A stretch of DNA of 64,000 nucleotides from Stenopsyche tienmushanensis (GCA_008973525.1 WACJ01000071.1:806001-870000), one strand, 5' to 3'; shown: positions 1 to 11,591, numbered from the stretch's first letter. Numbers and translations are program-made. The notes: generated by a model not told the origin, from the sequence alone.

Positions 1-1744
1 GATTTACTCTTTAAAATCAGTTATAAGCTAGTCAGTTTGTGAAATATTTGGAACTTTATAAACTTGCAATGTTAAAATTTTACTCAATATATTTTGCATA
101 ATTTAAATAATTTAAAAATCTAATCGTACTTAATATACATATTTTATAAGCCTTAAATGCGCATTGCGGTGTTTTACAACTTTTTCCCTGACATGCCACC
201 TCAAGTGTAAAGCAGGTCTTTGCGACCCTTAAAACTTTTTATTCCATTATATAAAAATTACCAGAAAGGTCACTGATGCCTTCCATCCCTAAAATGTATA
301 TAAATTGTATTTTTATAATCAGGTGGACTTTGTACGCGCGTGACTTGCAGGACACACGTGAGCTCTATTGTAAGGGCAAATACACACCGAAGAAGCTCAT
401 ACCTAAATGCAGCATGGAGTCTAAATTTAATTTATTATAATAAAAATACCATAGAGATTAGATAATAATATATTTTTTCACATTAACCCCACTAAATTTA
501 TGAAATATTTGGGATATATTTCAATACTATGATTTAGTTGTATTTGTAACTCAAATATCCTGTGCAAAAATATTGGGTTTAGCAAGCATTTCTTAACAAT
601 AATTTTACCTTTTGAATATTTTTAAATCTTGGATGAAATTGATCAGTGAACTAAAATAAAATATTGGTTGCGAGTAGTTTACCTCATAATTATTAATAAA
701 TTCTATGCAAATGTCAAATTTTGTTACATGTTTAATATCGTGTAATGCCTTCAACCATCAAGCGCTCTAAGACTCCACATAATCCTGATGCCTTTTATGT
801 TAGTCCCAAATCATCCCGAGTGCCCGTTTCCTGTAACACGTTTTAATATCTAGCATGTTTCGCTAAATGGAGTACAGATGTCACCACTGCACCGGAAATA
901 GGTCAAAAAATAATAAATTCGGGCACAGTGAGACGCCAGGGCCGTCATTACTCGCACTTATTACGGGCACAATGCAAGTAATGCCTGGCACTATCTCAGC
1001 TCTTATCGCTTTTCCTCGCCATTAAGTCGTCGCCTCGCGGGGAATCCTTTGAATTATTGCCTTCGCATTTTCGTGGGAAAACCTCCCGACTTCCAGGGCC
1101 GGAGGGGCGTCAATTCAATCGATGTTTTCAATTCATCAGATTCAGCGAGATAATTCAGCAATCAGCCTTCGACGAAACGAGGAACTTCAGCGAGACGTCG
1201 TCTGCAAACATGTTTTGTTCATTATATGATCACAAATTAGGTATTGAGTATAAATGAATAGATTTGATTAATTTTCTCATAGTGGCGATCTTCATAGGAG
1301 ATCTTTCTAAAGAAAAAAAAAATGGATCGTGATTATTTAGGATTAATAGGATCTATGATCCAGTAGAGATATCATCATTAATTTTAAATGATATTTAAAT
1401 TACTGTTTCAAATGTAACTAATGAATGGGATAGACGGGCGTCGAATAGAAATACTCTCTTCTTTAATTAACAATTTATTCCATACGAGAGAGAGAGAGAG
1501 ATCTGGCTGCAGGAAGGACGACTTCCCGCAGCCAAGGCTAATCAACAACTCTTCCCGAGTTCCGCCTCCTGCGTGTCACTCCCCAACCGGTGCACGCGCA
1601 AGAAGCAATCGGTCGGTAAGCAGGTGCAATATCTCCGTAGAGCCATAAGAGATGGTACTGTTAATCTGGAGAATTTAACCTGCTCATACTAACAGCGCTA
1701 TTACATGGAGATGTTAAATTGCCTACGCTTTAGGAACAATTAAA
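1..1744. other. AT-rich noncoding stretch
   Basis: No coding sequence or repeat family is recognised. Most of it is very AT-rich. A block of more balanced composition at roughly 880-1110 stands out and could be regulatory, but it contains no motif I can name. A second mixed block at about 1500-1640 follows the GA microsatellite. Short frames on the plus strand near 1057 and 1421 have no family signature. Confidence 0.5.
1486..1501. repeat. (GA)8 microsatellite
   Basis: Eight uninterrupted GA units are read directly in the sequence. GAGA runs can bind GAGA-factor-like proteins in insects, but a single short tract does not show that here. Confidence 0.9.
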
Positions 1745-2270
1745 TGCTTCTGTCATAAAACATCATGGCCTTTGAACAAAAATATTCAAAAAGTTCATTT
1801 TTGACCTCATCGTTTATGTATTTTTTTCCAATAAAAAAAATGCTACATTGATCTAAAAATATGGAAATCCAACGGAGCGATATCTGGATAATTAGAAGGA
1901 TGTCGAATTGTCTTCCATCCAAGACTGTTAATTCTTTCCCGCGTTATTTTCACCGTATGGGATAAATAACGTTCATTCTCGTTATTTTCCTTGTCTTCGA
2001 TGCATAAAAGAGGGTAGTTTTGTTGTATTTCCACCACTGAACGGTCTAATTGTTCACAATAAATATTGTATTTATTGTTTGTCTAAGTTTAAGTGTCTCA
2101 AAATAAATGACACCAAAAGAGCACAAAACACGACTTGAAAGTGGAACAGCCTACGTGCAATTTATTCCCAAAAACGATCAAGCAATAAAACGAAAATCAT
2201 TTTGGACTCTACTAATATAGATTTACCACAGTTGGCTTTGATACGTTGAAATGTTAAAAATGCATGATAT
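1745..2270 (-). pseudogene. mariner transposase relic (C-terminal half)
   Basis: Minus-strand translation gives the second half of a mariner (DD34D) transposase in pieces. From the 5' side there is a decayed central part ending in IYCEQLDR. Next is a block with RERINSLGWKTIRHPSNYPD followed by IAPLDFHIFRSM, which matches the family segment holding the last catalytic Asp (the APxD step). After a stop and a frameshift comes GKKYINDEVKNELFEYF, the usual C-terminal segment. The histidine/aspartate block normally found just upstream of the RERI region is scrambled, and at least one internal stop and two frameshifts are present. The N-terminal helix-turn-helix is absent and no clean terminal repeats were found. 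It is a dead fragment and cannot encode transposase. Confidence 0.85.
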
Positions 2271-2344
2271 ATTTTTAAAAAATCCAAAATATCTTAATTA
2301 TTTCAGCAGTATTCATTAGAGTAAGTCTCTCAAATTATTTAATA

Positions 2345-2440
2345 CGGTTTTTTCCACAATCCAGATTTGAACCCAATCTTCATAATATGAGGCCCAGAAT
2401 ATACACCAATTTCCTAATACTTGATTATCAACTATACTTA
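2345..2440 (-). repeat. tRNA-like SINE fragment (copy 1)
   Basis: Read on the minus strand, this piece carries GGGTTCAAATCTGG, a good RNA polymerase III B-box match, followed by a TGTGG word. Upstream lies a decayed A-box side with GGGCCTCATATTATGAAG. The same order recurs in the copies near 3.8, 5.5, 37.9, 50.3 and 62.5 kb. Only the promoter head is clear here; the conserved 3' module is missing. Confidence 0.55.
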
Positions 2441-3654
2441 TGTCATTTGAATGTATATATATATTTTAAATAATCCTTTTAGCTTCGGTTGCTTTTAGTG
2501 ATTTATTTCCCGGTTCATACATTTTTCATTGAAATAAAATATGCTTTAAATCTGTAGTTAACGCGAGGCTTTTATATTAATCCTTTGTTTTCCATATCGC
2601 CTGGTATGTATACCGAACTCTAGCCGCGAATAGTACGGATGTGGGATTACGAACAATTGTTCGAAGCACAAATCCTCAAACGCAGATCTCCCGAACACCA
2701 TGAAAGCCTTTAATAAATCTTTCATTACGTCGCTTCCTGCGAGCATGTTGCTCTCACAAGTCAAACTTTTTTTTATAAGCAAACTTTATTAAAAAGAAAA
2801 AGTGCGCAGTTACGCACAGCGTATTCAGGACTCGAAAGCTCTGGTGCGGGGCTTTCACCAAAGCTCGTCTTACGTGCCGATAAATCCCGGATAAAAAAAT
2901 CCGGACCGAGTTTCTGGCACCCGAGTTCGAACTAAACTGTTTTATGGTTAAACTTTCATCGACGACCCGGAAACTGTGCTTAAAACAAAATACAGGGCCG
3001 CATTTCGGCGCTGTGTTTATCTTTGATTAGTCCGCAATAAAGTTGGACGGCGGGTTGCAATTGTTCGACGTCGAATGAATAGTTTACGCTCAATTTAGCA
3101 AATGTTCATGTGGTCTTTTGTATATATTTTTCGGGTGGTTTGCACCCCATGATGGGGGCAGGGCGGATGTTACGCAAATATGGAAAACATATGATGCGGA
3201 TGATTCATCTTGACGCACGACCTATGCTCGTCAGATTGTGGAAAATGTTCAACGACATTGAAAAATTTTGTCTTTATGTATTTTACACGTGCGTGACTTT
3301 TGAAAATCTAGATTTTTTTGGTGAGGAAAAAATGCAAAAGAAAAGCTGCGAAATAATGTATGCCATCAAAGAAATTCCCGCGAACATAAAACTCTTCATA
3401 AAATTATATTACAAAACGTTTTTCACCATCAAATATTTAAAAATACGTATTAATCCTTTTGGCGTGTATTTTCAGACTCATTCAAATGAAAATAGTCCCA
3501 GATCTTCAACATAGTTCATATAAAATATACGAAAGAAAACCGTAGATATTTTCATTGATATACTTTAAAAATACTAAAAAATTATAAATAAAGGCTAATT
3601 TAATGTTTTATAGATGAATAAGTATCAAATGTTAGATTATTTGGCTTGACTTAT
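2441..3654. other. noncoding stretch without recognised content
   Basis: Composition is more balanced at about 2780-3090 than in the flanks. A 134-codon plus-strand frame (3110-3514) lies here. Its translation is rich in Lys, Ile, Phe and Met, shows no known domain and has no visible splice or promoter context, so I do not call it a gene. Confidence 0.4.
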
Positions 3655-3930
3655 TTTTGAGCTTTCTTTTCCTTAAGGTGCCAAATCCATTTTTGGATAT
3701 AGATGACCTCCACATAACCTCCACGAGTTTCAATAAGATGGATTATGGATTGGATTGGTACTTCATTAAACGCCTCAGTATTTATCTTTTTAAATTCAGG
3801 AAATGGGGATAATATTAAATCGAAATGTTTGATCGGATATTTCTGTTTTTCGATGATTGTGTATGATGATTTTATTTTCCACAATATGGATTTGAACCCA
3901 CACTTTTATATTATAGTAAATATTCAAAGG
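3655..3930 (-). repeat. tRNA-like SINE, long copy (copy 2)
   Basis: On the minus strand the order is GTGGGTTCAAATCCATATTG (B box), TGTGGAAAATA, GAAATATCCGATC, ATTTCCTGAATTTAAAAAG, then AAATACTGAGG and TTAATGAAGT. This same series, with substitutions, appears in the plus-strand copy at 5.5 kb and the minus-strand copy at 50.3 kb, so the unit is a dispersed repeat of roughly 250-300 bp. The A-box side near 3920-3960 is weak. A 77-codon frame covers part of it but is only a by-product of the repeat. Confidence 0.7.
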
Positions 3931-5494
3931 CTAGCTTTGAGTCTTCGAGCTTTCAAAGCCTTTATTTTCAATTGATTAGTATTGATTTAATATAATTTAA
4001 AATAGTACAAATACTTCAACTTACTTATATGGCTTTCCCATTCTAAAAAAAGGTTAAAGAACTAATTGAAGAGAACTAGAAAAGGGGGCACTTTGATGAT
4101 TTATATTATTTTATTAATAAACGAAAAAATAATACGAAATCGTTCGGAATATACAATTTTCACCAATGCCCTGATTTAAAACATATTTTTCTCAAATTCA
4201 ATATCTTATACAAAATCAATATTCAACAGCCTACGAAAATTTCAGGGATAACGTAATTTTCAGGATCGAAGTAAAATTATTGTCAGAATGAAAGGCATTC
4301 TGATTTAATGATTTGAACTGATTACTTAGGGTGGCAAATTGGCGTATAAAAAGTATATATAACACACAAATTGATTATTCTCCATCTAATGTATAAAAAT
4401 ATTTATAAGTTAAATATCAAACTTTAAATTATCTGGTGTTTATGTAAAAAATGCCATTCGTCCTTAAATAAATTGTTTTACAATGCTATAGTGCAATAAT
4501 ATGCCCTATAGAAGGTTTTTGTGCTTAACACCCCTATTAAAAACAAACAAATTTGCCAATTAATTACAATTAAGCTACTCCGCTTAAATTCAGATTAAAA
4601 ATTCATTCAGGCTATTGGCATACGTAAATCCATTTTAACCCGATCGTTTATTGATTATCAAGTAATAGTGACTCATCAACTATTAAAATTTAAAAGCCGA
4701 CCAATTGAAACGATCGTTTAGCATAAGGGATGTTATTTGCCTCGGTCACATCCATATTTATGCGATCGTATATTTTCATTCATGCACATATTAATGGATT
4801 ATAAAGTTTAGTAATTAGTGGGAGAAATTCTAGTGTAATCCATTAAGGGCTGTATCTGTGATACAACGGTCTCGTAATCTGATTCTACTGCGTGGATTCA
4901 TTAGCAGAAAGGCTTATATTAAATATAATCAATACAAATGCATCTATTTGGTATTTATTTATCCTCCGGGAAGGGCGTAATCCTCTTCAGACAAAGCCTT
5001 TATCGATTTTCGGGAGTTTGTTTAGTCCGAAGTGACGTCAGATCTCGGAGCGAAGATTTATGATGTGCTTCGGAGAACTTTCTTCTCGCCCTGTTTATGT
5101 AATGAATGATAAAGTTTCAAGTGCCCAAACTCTGCTTCAAGATAAACCTGACACATGTCCTTCTCTCGGAGTTCGCTCTCGTACGAATAATCCGTCGTTT
5201 ACGAATTTAGAAACACCTTTATCTGCGGTTTGATGAATGAAGAACGGTTGATTTGACAGATAAACCTCGTCTGTGTTGACGAGAATTAGCGCTCGTTGAG
5301 CGAATATGTTGCCGTTTACAGAAAGGAAACACTATTATGGAAATTGGCCCACTAAGCATTCATATCTCGTAAAGATACTTGGGTATGTAGAGAAACATTA
5401 TCATCATTTATAATATTCTCATGGAAAAAGAACGTCTTAATTTTAAATTTACGGTAGAAATGTATAATAATTACGACAATATATAATTTGGTTC
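3931..5494. other. noncoding stretch; possible regulatory island
   Basis: No gene is recognised. The block at about 4940-5330 is less AT-rich and contains TGACGTCA, a perfect cAMP-response/bZIP palindrome, near 5033-5040. Blocks at 4600-4900 hold repeated CGATCGT and TAATGGATTA words of the kind seen around developmental genes. These are sequence impressions only; conservation was not tested. Confidence 0.4.
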
Positions 5495-5660
5495 AATTGT
5501 TGGTAGTGGTTTAGATTCTGGACTCTTACTATAAAGGTTAAAATTTATCAACATAATTGGGAGATCAGAAATACTAATATTTCCGATCGATCAACTCGAT
5601 TCAGGATTATTCTGATTTCCTGGATTTGTAAAAGTAAATACTTAGGTAGTTAATGAAGTC
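5495..5660 (+). repeat. tRNA-like SINE (copy 3, plus strand)
   Basis: TGGTAGTGGTTTAGATTCTG at 5501-5520 resembles a tRNA A box. A weak B-box side (AAGGTTAAAATTT) follows, then ACTAATATTTCCGATC and ATTTCCTGGATTT, with TAAATACTTAGG and TTAATGAAGT at the 3' side. The last four modules match the minus-strand copies at 3.8 and 50.3 kb in the same order, which defines the family. No target duplication was identified. Confidence 0.65.
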
Positions 5661-6392
5661 ACACAGGGACGCCCGTAAGTAAGATATTGAATTTACAACA
5701 ATAATTGAATTATTGAAGGCAAATGAGAAACCACCACATCTTCAAAGAGTTTAAAGTTTTCAATATTTAGTCTCCAATTGATTCAAAACATGTTCTAGTT
5801 CTTATCTTGAAATCGAGATATTGGGCAAATTATGGGAAATTGGAAGGATGGAATGGAAATACTTCATGACTGATAATAAGTTAATACTTGTCTACAGTAT
5901 AATCTTCTTGGTATATAAACATGGATCAATTCGAATCAAATATTTTATTTTTACAAGTGTCAAGTGATTAAGTTTCATCTAAAAAGATTAAGATCTACAT
6001 TAATCTAATATGTAGTAAATTTACTGTCATCTGGAATATTCTCATTTTCTAAGATTTTTTGTTTCGCCATTTTATAAGCTAATTTTATTAAAATATCGAA
6101 CATTTTTGGTAGTATGCTTTTGGATAACATATTTTTACCAATTACGTTGGACTAAGCATGGTTTTTCCACCAAACCTGTTTGACCAATAGGTTCTTGTAT
6201 ATCTTTGATATTTATATTATCAAAGACCCTTTTATAAGCTTAGCAACTTGTATTATTGATTCAACGCTGTTTAAGCTGGCTTGATTTGATTTACACAATA
6301 AACTAACTATAGTCATAATTTTTTTTTCAGTATGCATCTTAAAGCATAACTTTAATAAGATTCGTAATCAATCTTAAGTTCACAATAAGTGA
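5661..6392. other. AT-rich noncoding stretch
   Basis: Nothing recognisable is seen. A short inverted repeat (TCTTTGATA / TATCAAAGA, 9-bp arms near 6203-6227) is the only structure noted. A T-run followed by CAG near 6320-6331 resembles a splice acceptor, but no exon follows. Confidence 0.4.
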
Positions 6393-6452
6393 CCGCCACT
6401 TTTTCCCATGGTCAAAAGTGCACCGTGACTTCAAAAAGGTTGAGAATCACTG
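6393..6452 (+). mobile_element. hAT right terminus, solo
   Basis: The 60 bp ends in GGTTGAGAATCACTG, the reverse complement of a CAGTGATTCTCAACC terminal repeat typical of hAT transposons. The same 60-bp block, with only a few differences, recurs at 11531-11591. The rest of the element is missing on the left. It ends directly against a mariner fragment, so it was probably part of a hAT element inserted into that mariner. Confidence 0.7.
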
Positions 6453-6453
6453 A

Positions 6454-6600
6454 TCTATGGCATTTTCGAATATTCAATATGTTGCCATATGTATCACATA
6501 TACTTTGGGTAGCTTCTTTTGCTTTTAATCCTTTATCAAATAAAAACAGTAAACAAGATCGCAAATGGGTCTCATAAATTTCTGGCTTGGACATTTTCAC
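6454..6600 (-). pseudogene. mariner transposase N-terminal fragment
   Basis: The minus-strand frame opens with MSKPEIYETHLRSCLLFLFD, followed by KGLKAKEATQSICDTYGN and ILNIRKCHR. This matches the first helix-turn-helix of irritans-type mariner transposases, where an RKCQRWF-like segment follows the TYG turn. The frame then runs straight into the hAT terminus at 6452, so only about 50 residues survive. No catalytic domain lies nearby on this strand. Confidence 0.65.
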
Positions 6601-6851
6601 TATGGCTTAAAAAATATAAAACTATTTGAAAAAGTAAGACAAACAACAGAGTTTCAAAATGACACCAACCTTGACTGACGTAACCCAAGGCAAACTGACG
6701 GCAAAGACGCAACAAAAAAAATGACATTTCTTTCCATTTTATCTAATATTTCGACTCAAAATCACAATCGGCAAAGACTTTTCGATACATCTATTAAAAT
6801 ACAGATAATTTTGCTATAAATTCACAGGTTTAACCAAAACCCTATCCAAGC

Positions 6852-7530
6852 TAGAGGTCCCAATCAAATATTCGAATATATTTGCCCCTTTTCCAATATT
6901 CGTATATTTGTAAAATTAATCGAATATTATTCGTTATATATTTTTTAAGAAAATTGCTCGATGTTCTTCTGCCAATCGAAATAGCAACAAAGAAATGCAA
7001 AAAAGTGCCAAGTTTATTGAAATTATTTTATTGAATTTGTGTAAAGTTTATTAAAAAACTATTCAAAAATATCGATCATGCCAAAAAAGGGTGATATTTT
7101 AGATACTGTCGATTAAACCAAATTCAATGACAACTGAGAGGGTTTTTTTCAACAGCAGGCTCAATAAAAATGAAATTACGGTCAAGCTTAAAAGTAGAAC
7201 GTTCAATGCACTTTTTTTTAAATATGTATTGCTGAAAAGTAAATAAAATTCTGATCCTTTTGATTTCGCTTTTCGCCCTCTTTGTGTGATGGGATCAAGA
7301 ACCTTTCTTCCTGAGACAATAAATTTATTTCTAATGAAGGGAACTTTATAGAAAAAAAAAGATGCTCCATTTATATTTTTATATAATAACACTAATGAAA
7401 CATTCCGGGTTATATTTGAACCACCCTCGTCTACATATATAAAATATTCGAATACTCGAATATTCGAATATTTTACCAATTTCACATTCGATATTCGAAT
7501 AATTGATTTTACGAATATTTGGGACCCCTA
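6852..7530. mobile_element. hAT-like non-autonomous transposon, 679 bp, with 8-bp TSD
   Basis: The element is bounded by perfect 8-bp direct repeats ATCCAAGC (6844-6851 and 7531-7538), the duplication length made by hAT transposases. Terminal inverted repeats start TAGAGGTCCCAA on the left and TAGGGGTCCCAA on the right (reverse complement), followed on both sides by AATATTCG-rich sequence. Near the right end ATTCGAATATTCGAATA forms a palindromic block. A 128-codon minus-strand frame (7099-7485) starts inside the right terminal region. It has no recognisable transposase domain and is probably fortuitous, so the element appears non-autonomous. Confidence 0.85.
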
Positions 7531-7538
7531 ATCCAAGC

Positions 7539-8929
7539 ATATATTTGTTTCAAATATTATATACATTTTTTTTTTTTTTGATATTCAGATGATTGTATGA
7601 ATCCTAATCTATGAATAACCCTACTTCTCAGAAATCTAGTGACAATAAATGCTTTATTTATTTTATTTTTAGTCCTTAGTTGTGTAATATGCGATGTATT
7701 TTAAAAGCATTCTGTACAAACTTGTCCACAGTTTGATAGTCGCTCGATATGATAAAGACGTGGCATTTTATAAAATAATTTCTTAAGACTTCGAATATAT
7801 TATATTTGTGTAATTAAATAAAAAAATATCCATTTGTTTTGCTTTTTCAGACAAAAATATAAATAAATCATCGTTTTTTCAACGTTATAGATTTATTTAA
7901 GAATCAAATATTTTAAATACTTATATATTATACTATAATCTTTATAACAGTTCTTATTTTATTAAATTAGCAATGATACAAAACAAGTTATGAGCATTTT
8001 TATTTAAAGCCGCACGGAATAAAAAATTGTCAGAAATGTATAATACTAGATTACGCTGTATCATTCGTCCGAATTCAGCCGAACCTGGAGTGTTAATAAC
8101 CACTTATGAAAGATAATGGAAAACTATCATATGAAAAAAGTCTTCTATGAAGTCTTCTTGAATATTACATAATAGGTTATTTTGAAAAAAATATATTTTA
8201 AATTTGCTACATTTTTGCACAATCAAATCAGCACCATTCAATTTAGTGCCAAAATAACAATAATATAATGATATAATATATGTGCAAATAAAATCAACAA
8301 ATATTAATTAGAAACCACTGTAATATACAAACAAGACTGAATAATATTTAAAATGTAACATTTTATGCATTATGTATTTAACTCAAAGTATGAGTATATT
8401 TGAAAACTTCGGTATTTCGGATTGATATTGTGCTATTCGAAAGACTTACCTAAAACAAAGAATTTAAACATCCATTAGACCAAATATTGTGTGTGTATAT
8501 TTTAGATGACAAATTAAATGATAGCTCAAATTTATCTTGTAAATCTTATTATCTTTACCTGAGAGCTCTTACTGCGTGAATTTTGAAGTCCTGGACACCT
8601 TTGGAATTTGGCTCACCAGCAGCTCTTTTGAACCACACTGTACAATTTTTCACAACGTCCATCTAAACTTAAGACTATTGATTGATCAAGGCTGGTCGAT
8701 TTCGTAATCAAACAATTGCGGATTGCTTTTATATTGAACACGATTTCATACCTGAAATTAAATATTTGACACATTTTAGTCCAATTATTTAGCTGATGAT
8801 ATATTTTTAAAATTATATATTATGTATTTTCTTTAATCTAAAGAAAAATTGATGTTTAATGAAGCTTTTAGCTATGAAATGCTAAATGAATCACTTCCGA
8901 ATATCGTTTTTTACATATACATTTGAATG
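7539..8929. other. AT-rich noncoding stretch
   Basis: No gene, tRNA or repeat family is recognised. A segment at about 8570-8760 has a more mixed composition but no coding signature in any frame. Confidence 0.4.
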
Positions 8930-9417
8930 TTAGTCGTGACTTTAAAAAAATGATGATGAATGAAAAATGAATGATGACCTAAATCCTACATCCTAAAATA
9001 GACATCTTGATTTTCCAATCCACTATGAGTATTATTTCCGATCTGTGTTTTTGAAATCTCAATGCAATTGTTCAACATTAAACATTTCGATAATAAGCCT
9101 AATAATCGTATTACAATATACTTAAAAACTATGACTACTTGCATCAATATTTTAGCTGCATGACGATCAGGATACAGTCTGGAACACGGATCACATTCCG
9201 GAACAGCACAACACTGTGTATTAAAAAATATCACTTAACATACGCACATGCACATCCTAACCTGTGAAAATAAAATATAGCTCTGCACCGAATATTGTTG
9301 CATAACATAAACTCGACGCCTAAACTGGACGGACAAATTGAAACGCATTTATGACAAATTATTAATATTTATAAGAAAAACAATTTTTTAAAATCATGGG
9401 ATTAAATAAGCTGCTGC

Positions 9418-9530
9418 GATATATTCCCAAAAATATTATTTTTCAAATAAATCACCATCCTTTTCGTTGCATAAATATATTATTTTTTAATGAATTTCAA
9501 GTTTGATAAACATATTTTTGGGAATATATC
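9418..9530. repeat. short MITE-like inverted repeat
   Basis: Perfect 19-bp arms GATATATTCCCAAAAATAT (9418-9436) and its inverse (9512-9530) enclose about 75 bp. AGCT words lie just outside on both sides at equivalent distances. It is nested within the larger inverted repeat and could be a small MITE or a hairpin-forming insertion. Confidence 0.7.
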
Positions 9531-9638
9531 AAAATAGCTCATCTCAGAGAGAATCTCATGCATTCTTTCAATAGTTTTTCATAATAATTTACATTTAATA
9601 TTAATACATTTATATTCGTACGCTCAGTTGAGCCGTCG

Positions 9639-9718
9639 AATTAAGCTAGGCCAACACGACAACCGAACACGACAATCAGTGCGTGTTCGGTTCTTAGGTT
9701 ATACGGTTTGGCTTAATC
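9639..9718. repeat. imperfect hairpin sequence
   Basis: AACCGAACACG and CGTGTTCGGTT form an 11-bp stem. Outer complementary segments TTAAGC..CCAA and TTGGCTTAA extend the foldback with internal loops. It sits inside the large inverted repeat. A structured RNA or a small foldback element are both possible; nothing decides between them. Confidence 0.5.
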
Positions 9719-9929
9719 GTCAGAGGGATATATCTTAATAAATAAAGTGCAGTGTTGTTTCAGAATGCGTCCCGTACTCCAGGATATATCCTGAACGTCA
9801 TGCAGCGTCGATACTTAGGCAAGTGTTCTTGGTTTTTTAAGTGTTTTGTACTGCGACTTATAGTAAATTGGAGGTCCTTGATGTCTATTTTAAGATGTAG
9901 GATTTAAAGCCGATAAATTATGTTTTTTT

Positions 9930-10885
9930 TAAAGCCACGATAAACTTTTGATTTTATTGTCACAATAGACTCTTACATAGAGTGCGGAATAAGATGTCGA
10001 TGGTTGAATACAGTAGGATGGTTTCAATGGGTGTCTGATGAGCTGTGCGCCTGGTCGTGGCGGAATCTTCAAATCGTCATGCAGTCTGATCGCTGAGGAA
10101 AGATTCATAATCATCATCAGTCTGTGTTCGTCCACCGTTAAACGCACGAGTCTTCATCCCTCTCGATCCTCCGCTTTCCGCATTCAGCTTCATCTGCTAT
10201 TCTTTCGATGTTGTCAGTCTTACAGGGGTCTCCACTCCAACACTTTTCTTCCCCATCGACCGTCGTTTCTTCGACACATTTGTCTCCCCCATTGCCACTT
10301 AAGTGTGTCAATTCTTTCAGTAGCGTCTACTACTCGAGTTCTTCTTCGGATATCCTCGTTTCTGATTCTATATTATAAAGACACTCCGAGCATAGATCTC
10401 TCTATGGCACGCTGGGAAAACTTTATTCTGTGTAAAATGCCTGATATTAGATTCCACGTCTTCATGGGTTAACACTGGGATGATGCGTTGGTTAAATGCT
10501 GCCATCCCAGTGATATTCGTCTGTCAATTTCTGTTAAGAAATTCTGTCGTCCTAGTTGTATTACTTGTCCCAGATAAGTGTATTCATTTTCAACCTCAAT
10601 TTGTGTTCCCTCAATGGATATCGCCCCGAAGGTCTGAGAGTTGTGATCATGGCTTCGATTTTATCCATGTTCATTTTCAGACAAATTTTACTTGACACTT
10701 CGTTTAGGTCTTGGAGCATGTCTTGAAGCTTTTCAGACGATTCGGCTATTAATTCTATTTCACAATTTCTCCACTTGTGTGTTGTCAATACTGTGTCGGC
10801 ACTTTTTCCAAGATAGCAGTTTAAACACATCTTCCAAAGCGTTTATGATAAGCTTGGGAGATAGTTTATATTACAGCGTTGTAGT
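9930..10885 (-). pseudogene. RTE-type LINE reverse transcriptase relic
   Basis: Minus-strand translation gives consecutive parts of an RTE-clade reverse transcriptase in shifting frames. SPKLIINALEDVFKLLSWKK is the segment after the VRQGD turn. ELIAESSEKLQDMLQDLNE with KMNMDK follows where the FADD box should stand, but the FADD itself is lost. Next come IEVENEYTYLGQVIQLG and EIDRRIS, then RAIERSMLGVSL, IRNEDIRRRT and TERIDTLKWQWGRQM, ending near KVLEWRP. Frameshifts and stops break it repeatedly. Downstream there is a TGATGATGATTATGA tract and an AATAAA at the 3' side. The 144-codon plus-strand frame at 10038-10472 is only its antisense. Confidence 0.9.
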
Positions 10886-10959
10886 GCGTTTAAAACTGAC
10901 CAAGAATTTAGAATAGCAGATATTTTCAATTACTTAAATAAAGTTAACACAAGCGTTCT

Positions 10960-11591
10960 AGGGAAAACCGATTTTTTTAACATCCATTGACAAAGTTACA
11001 GGATTTTTGAAAAAAATAAATCGAAAATAGAAAAAAAATAGATATGTTAACTTCACTTAACGAAAACTTTTCCGAGGGAATTCTTTCCGTAATAATAGAA
11101 CATTTAACTTTATTGGAAGAAAATATTGCACGTTATTTTCCTTCCTTAAATAGACCTAAAATTTATGATATCTGCAAAAGCCAACAAGCTCAGGTAGCAC
11201 ATTCATTGATTTTTGATTGATCATATAACTTCTATTGTGCTAAGCAGGGACATCATTTTGGGTGGACAACGGAAAAAAAACACCCCCCCCCCATCCTAGA
11301 TTTACCACTTAAAGAGAGCAAACATTTTTAATAAAACGCGTATAAATATAAAATTGTTTCTAGGGAAAAATTAACTAACTAAATATATTTTCAATGTTAA
11401 ACATTTTTTATATAATTTGATATAAAAAGAAAATATGTAAAAAAATGGTATATAAATATTATTTTTTTAAATGTGTAATAAAAATTATGTCTATGTATAC
11501 AATTTTTTTCGACTTCTTAATTCTGATGCACCGCCACTTTTTCTCATGGTCAAAAGTGCACCGTGATTTCAAAACGGTTGAGAATCACTGG
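10960..11591 (+). pseudogene. hAT element relic with right terminus
   Basis: A plus-strand frame starting near 11049 reads MLTSLNENFSEG, then IIEHLTLLEENIARYFPSLN. This matches the region of ZBED-type hAT transposases where a helix leads into a YFPxL motif. About 310 bp further right is the 61-bp hAT terminus (11531-11591) ending GGTTGAGAATCACTG, so the two are plausibly pieces of one element. GTCTAGAC follows the terminus immediately (11592-11599), the right length for a hAT duplication. However, the second GTCTAGAC lies further right (11640-11647), not at a left end. An unrelated C-run lies at 11281-11290. Confidence 0.6.

Larger units (their letters stand above)
8930..9951. repeat. large inverted repeat, about 100-bp arms
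   Basis: The left arm (about 8932-9030) and right arm (about 9856-9951) are inverted copies. Within them a 27-bp core at 8980-9006 matches 9880-9906 with one mismatch. Similarity continues inward (TCCAAT..ACTAT.AG) and outward through a GTGRCTTTAAAAAAA block. The right arm overlaps the 3' flank of the RTE relic. The pair could therefore be the ends of a DNA element of about 1 kb, or two oppositely oriented copies of the RTE 3' untranslated region. No transposase is visible between the arms. Confidence 0.7.

Noticed and set aside
2361..2380. Possible true tRNA genes at B-box matches
   Set aside because: No cloverleaf can be formed; the matches belong to the SINE family.
3110..3514. 134-codon plus-strand frame
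   Set aside because: No domain, skewed composition typical of AT-rich DNA and no promoter or splice context. Not called as a gene.
7099..7485. 128-codon minus-strand frame as a transposase
   Set aside because: It lies inside the 679-bp hAT-like element, starts in its terminal repeat and has no transposase motif.
10038..10472. 144-codon plus-strand frame, longest in the window
   Set aside because: It is antisense to the RTE reverse transcriptase relic.
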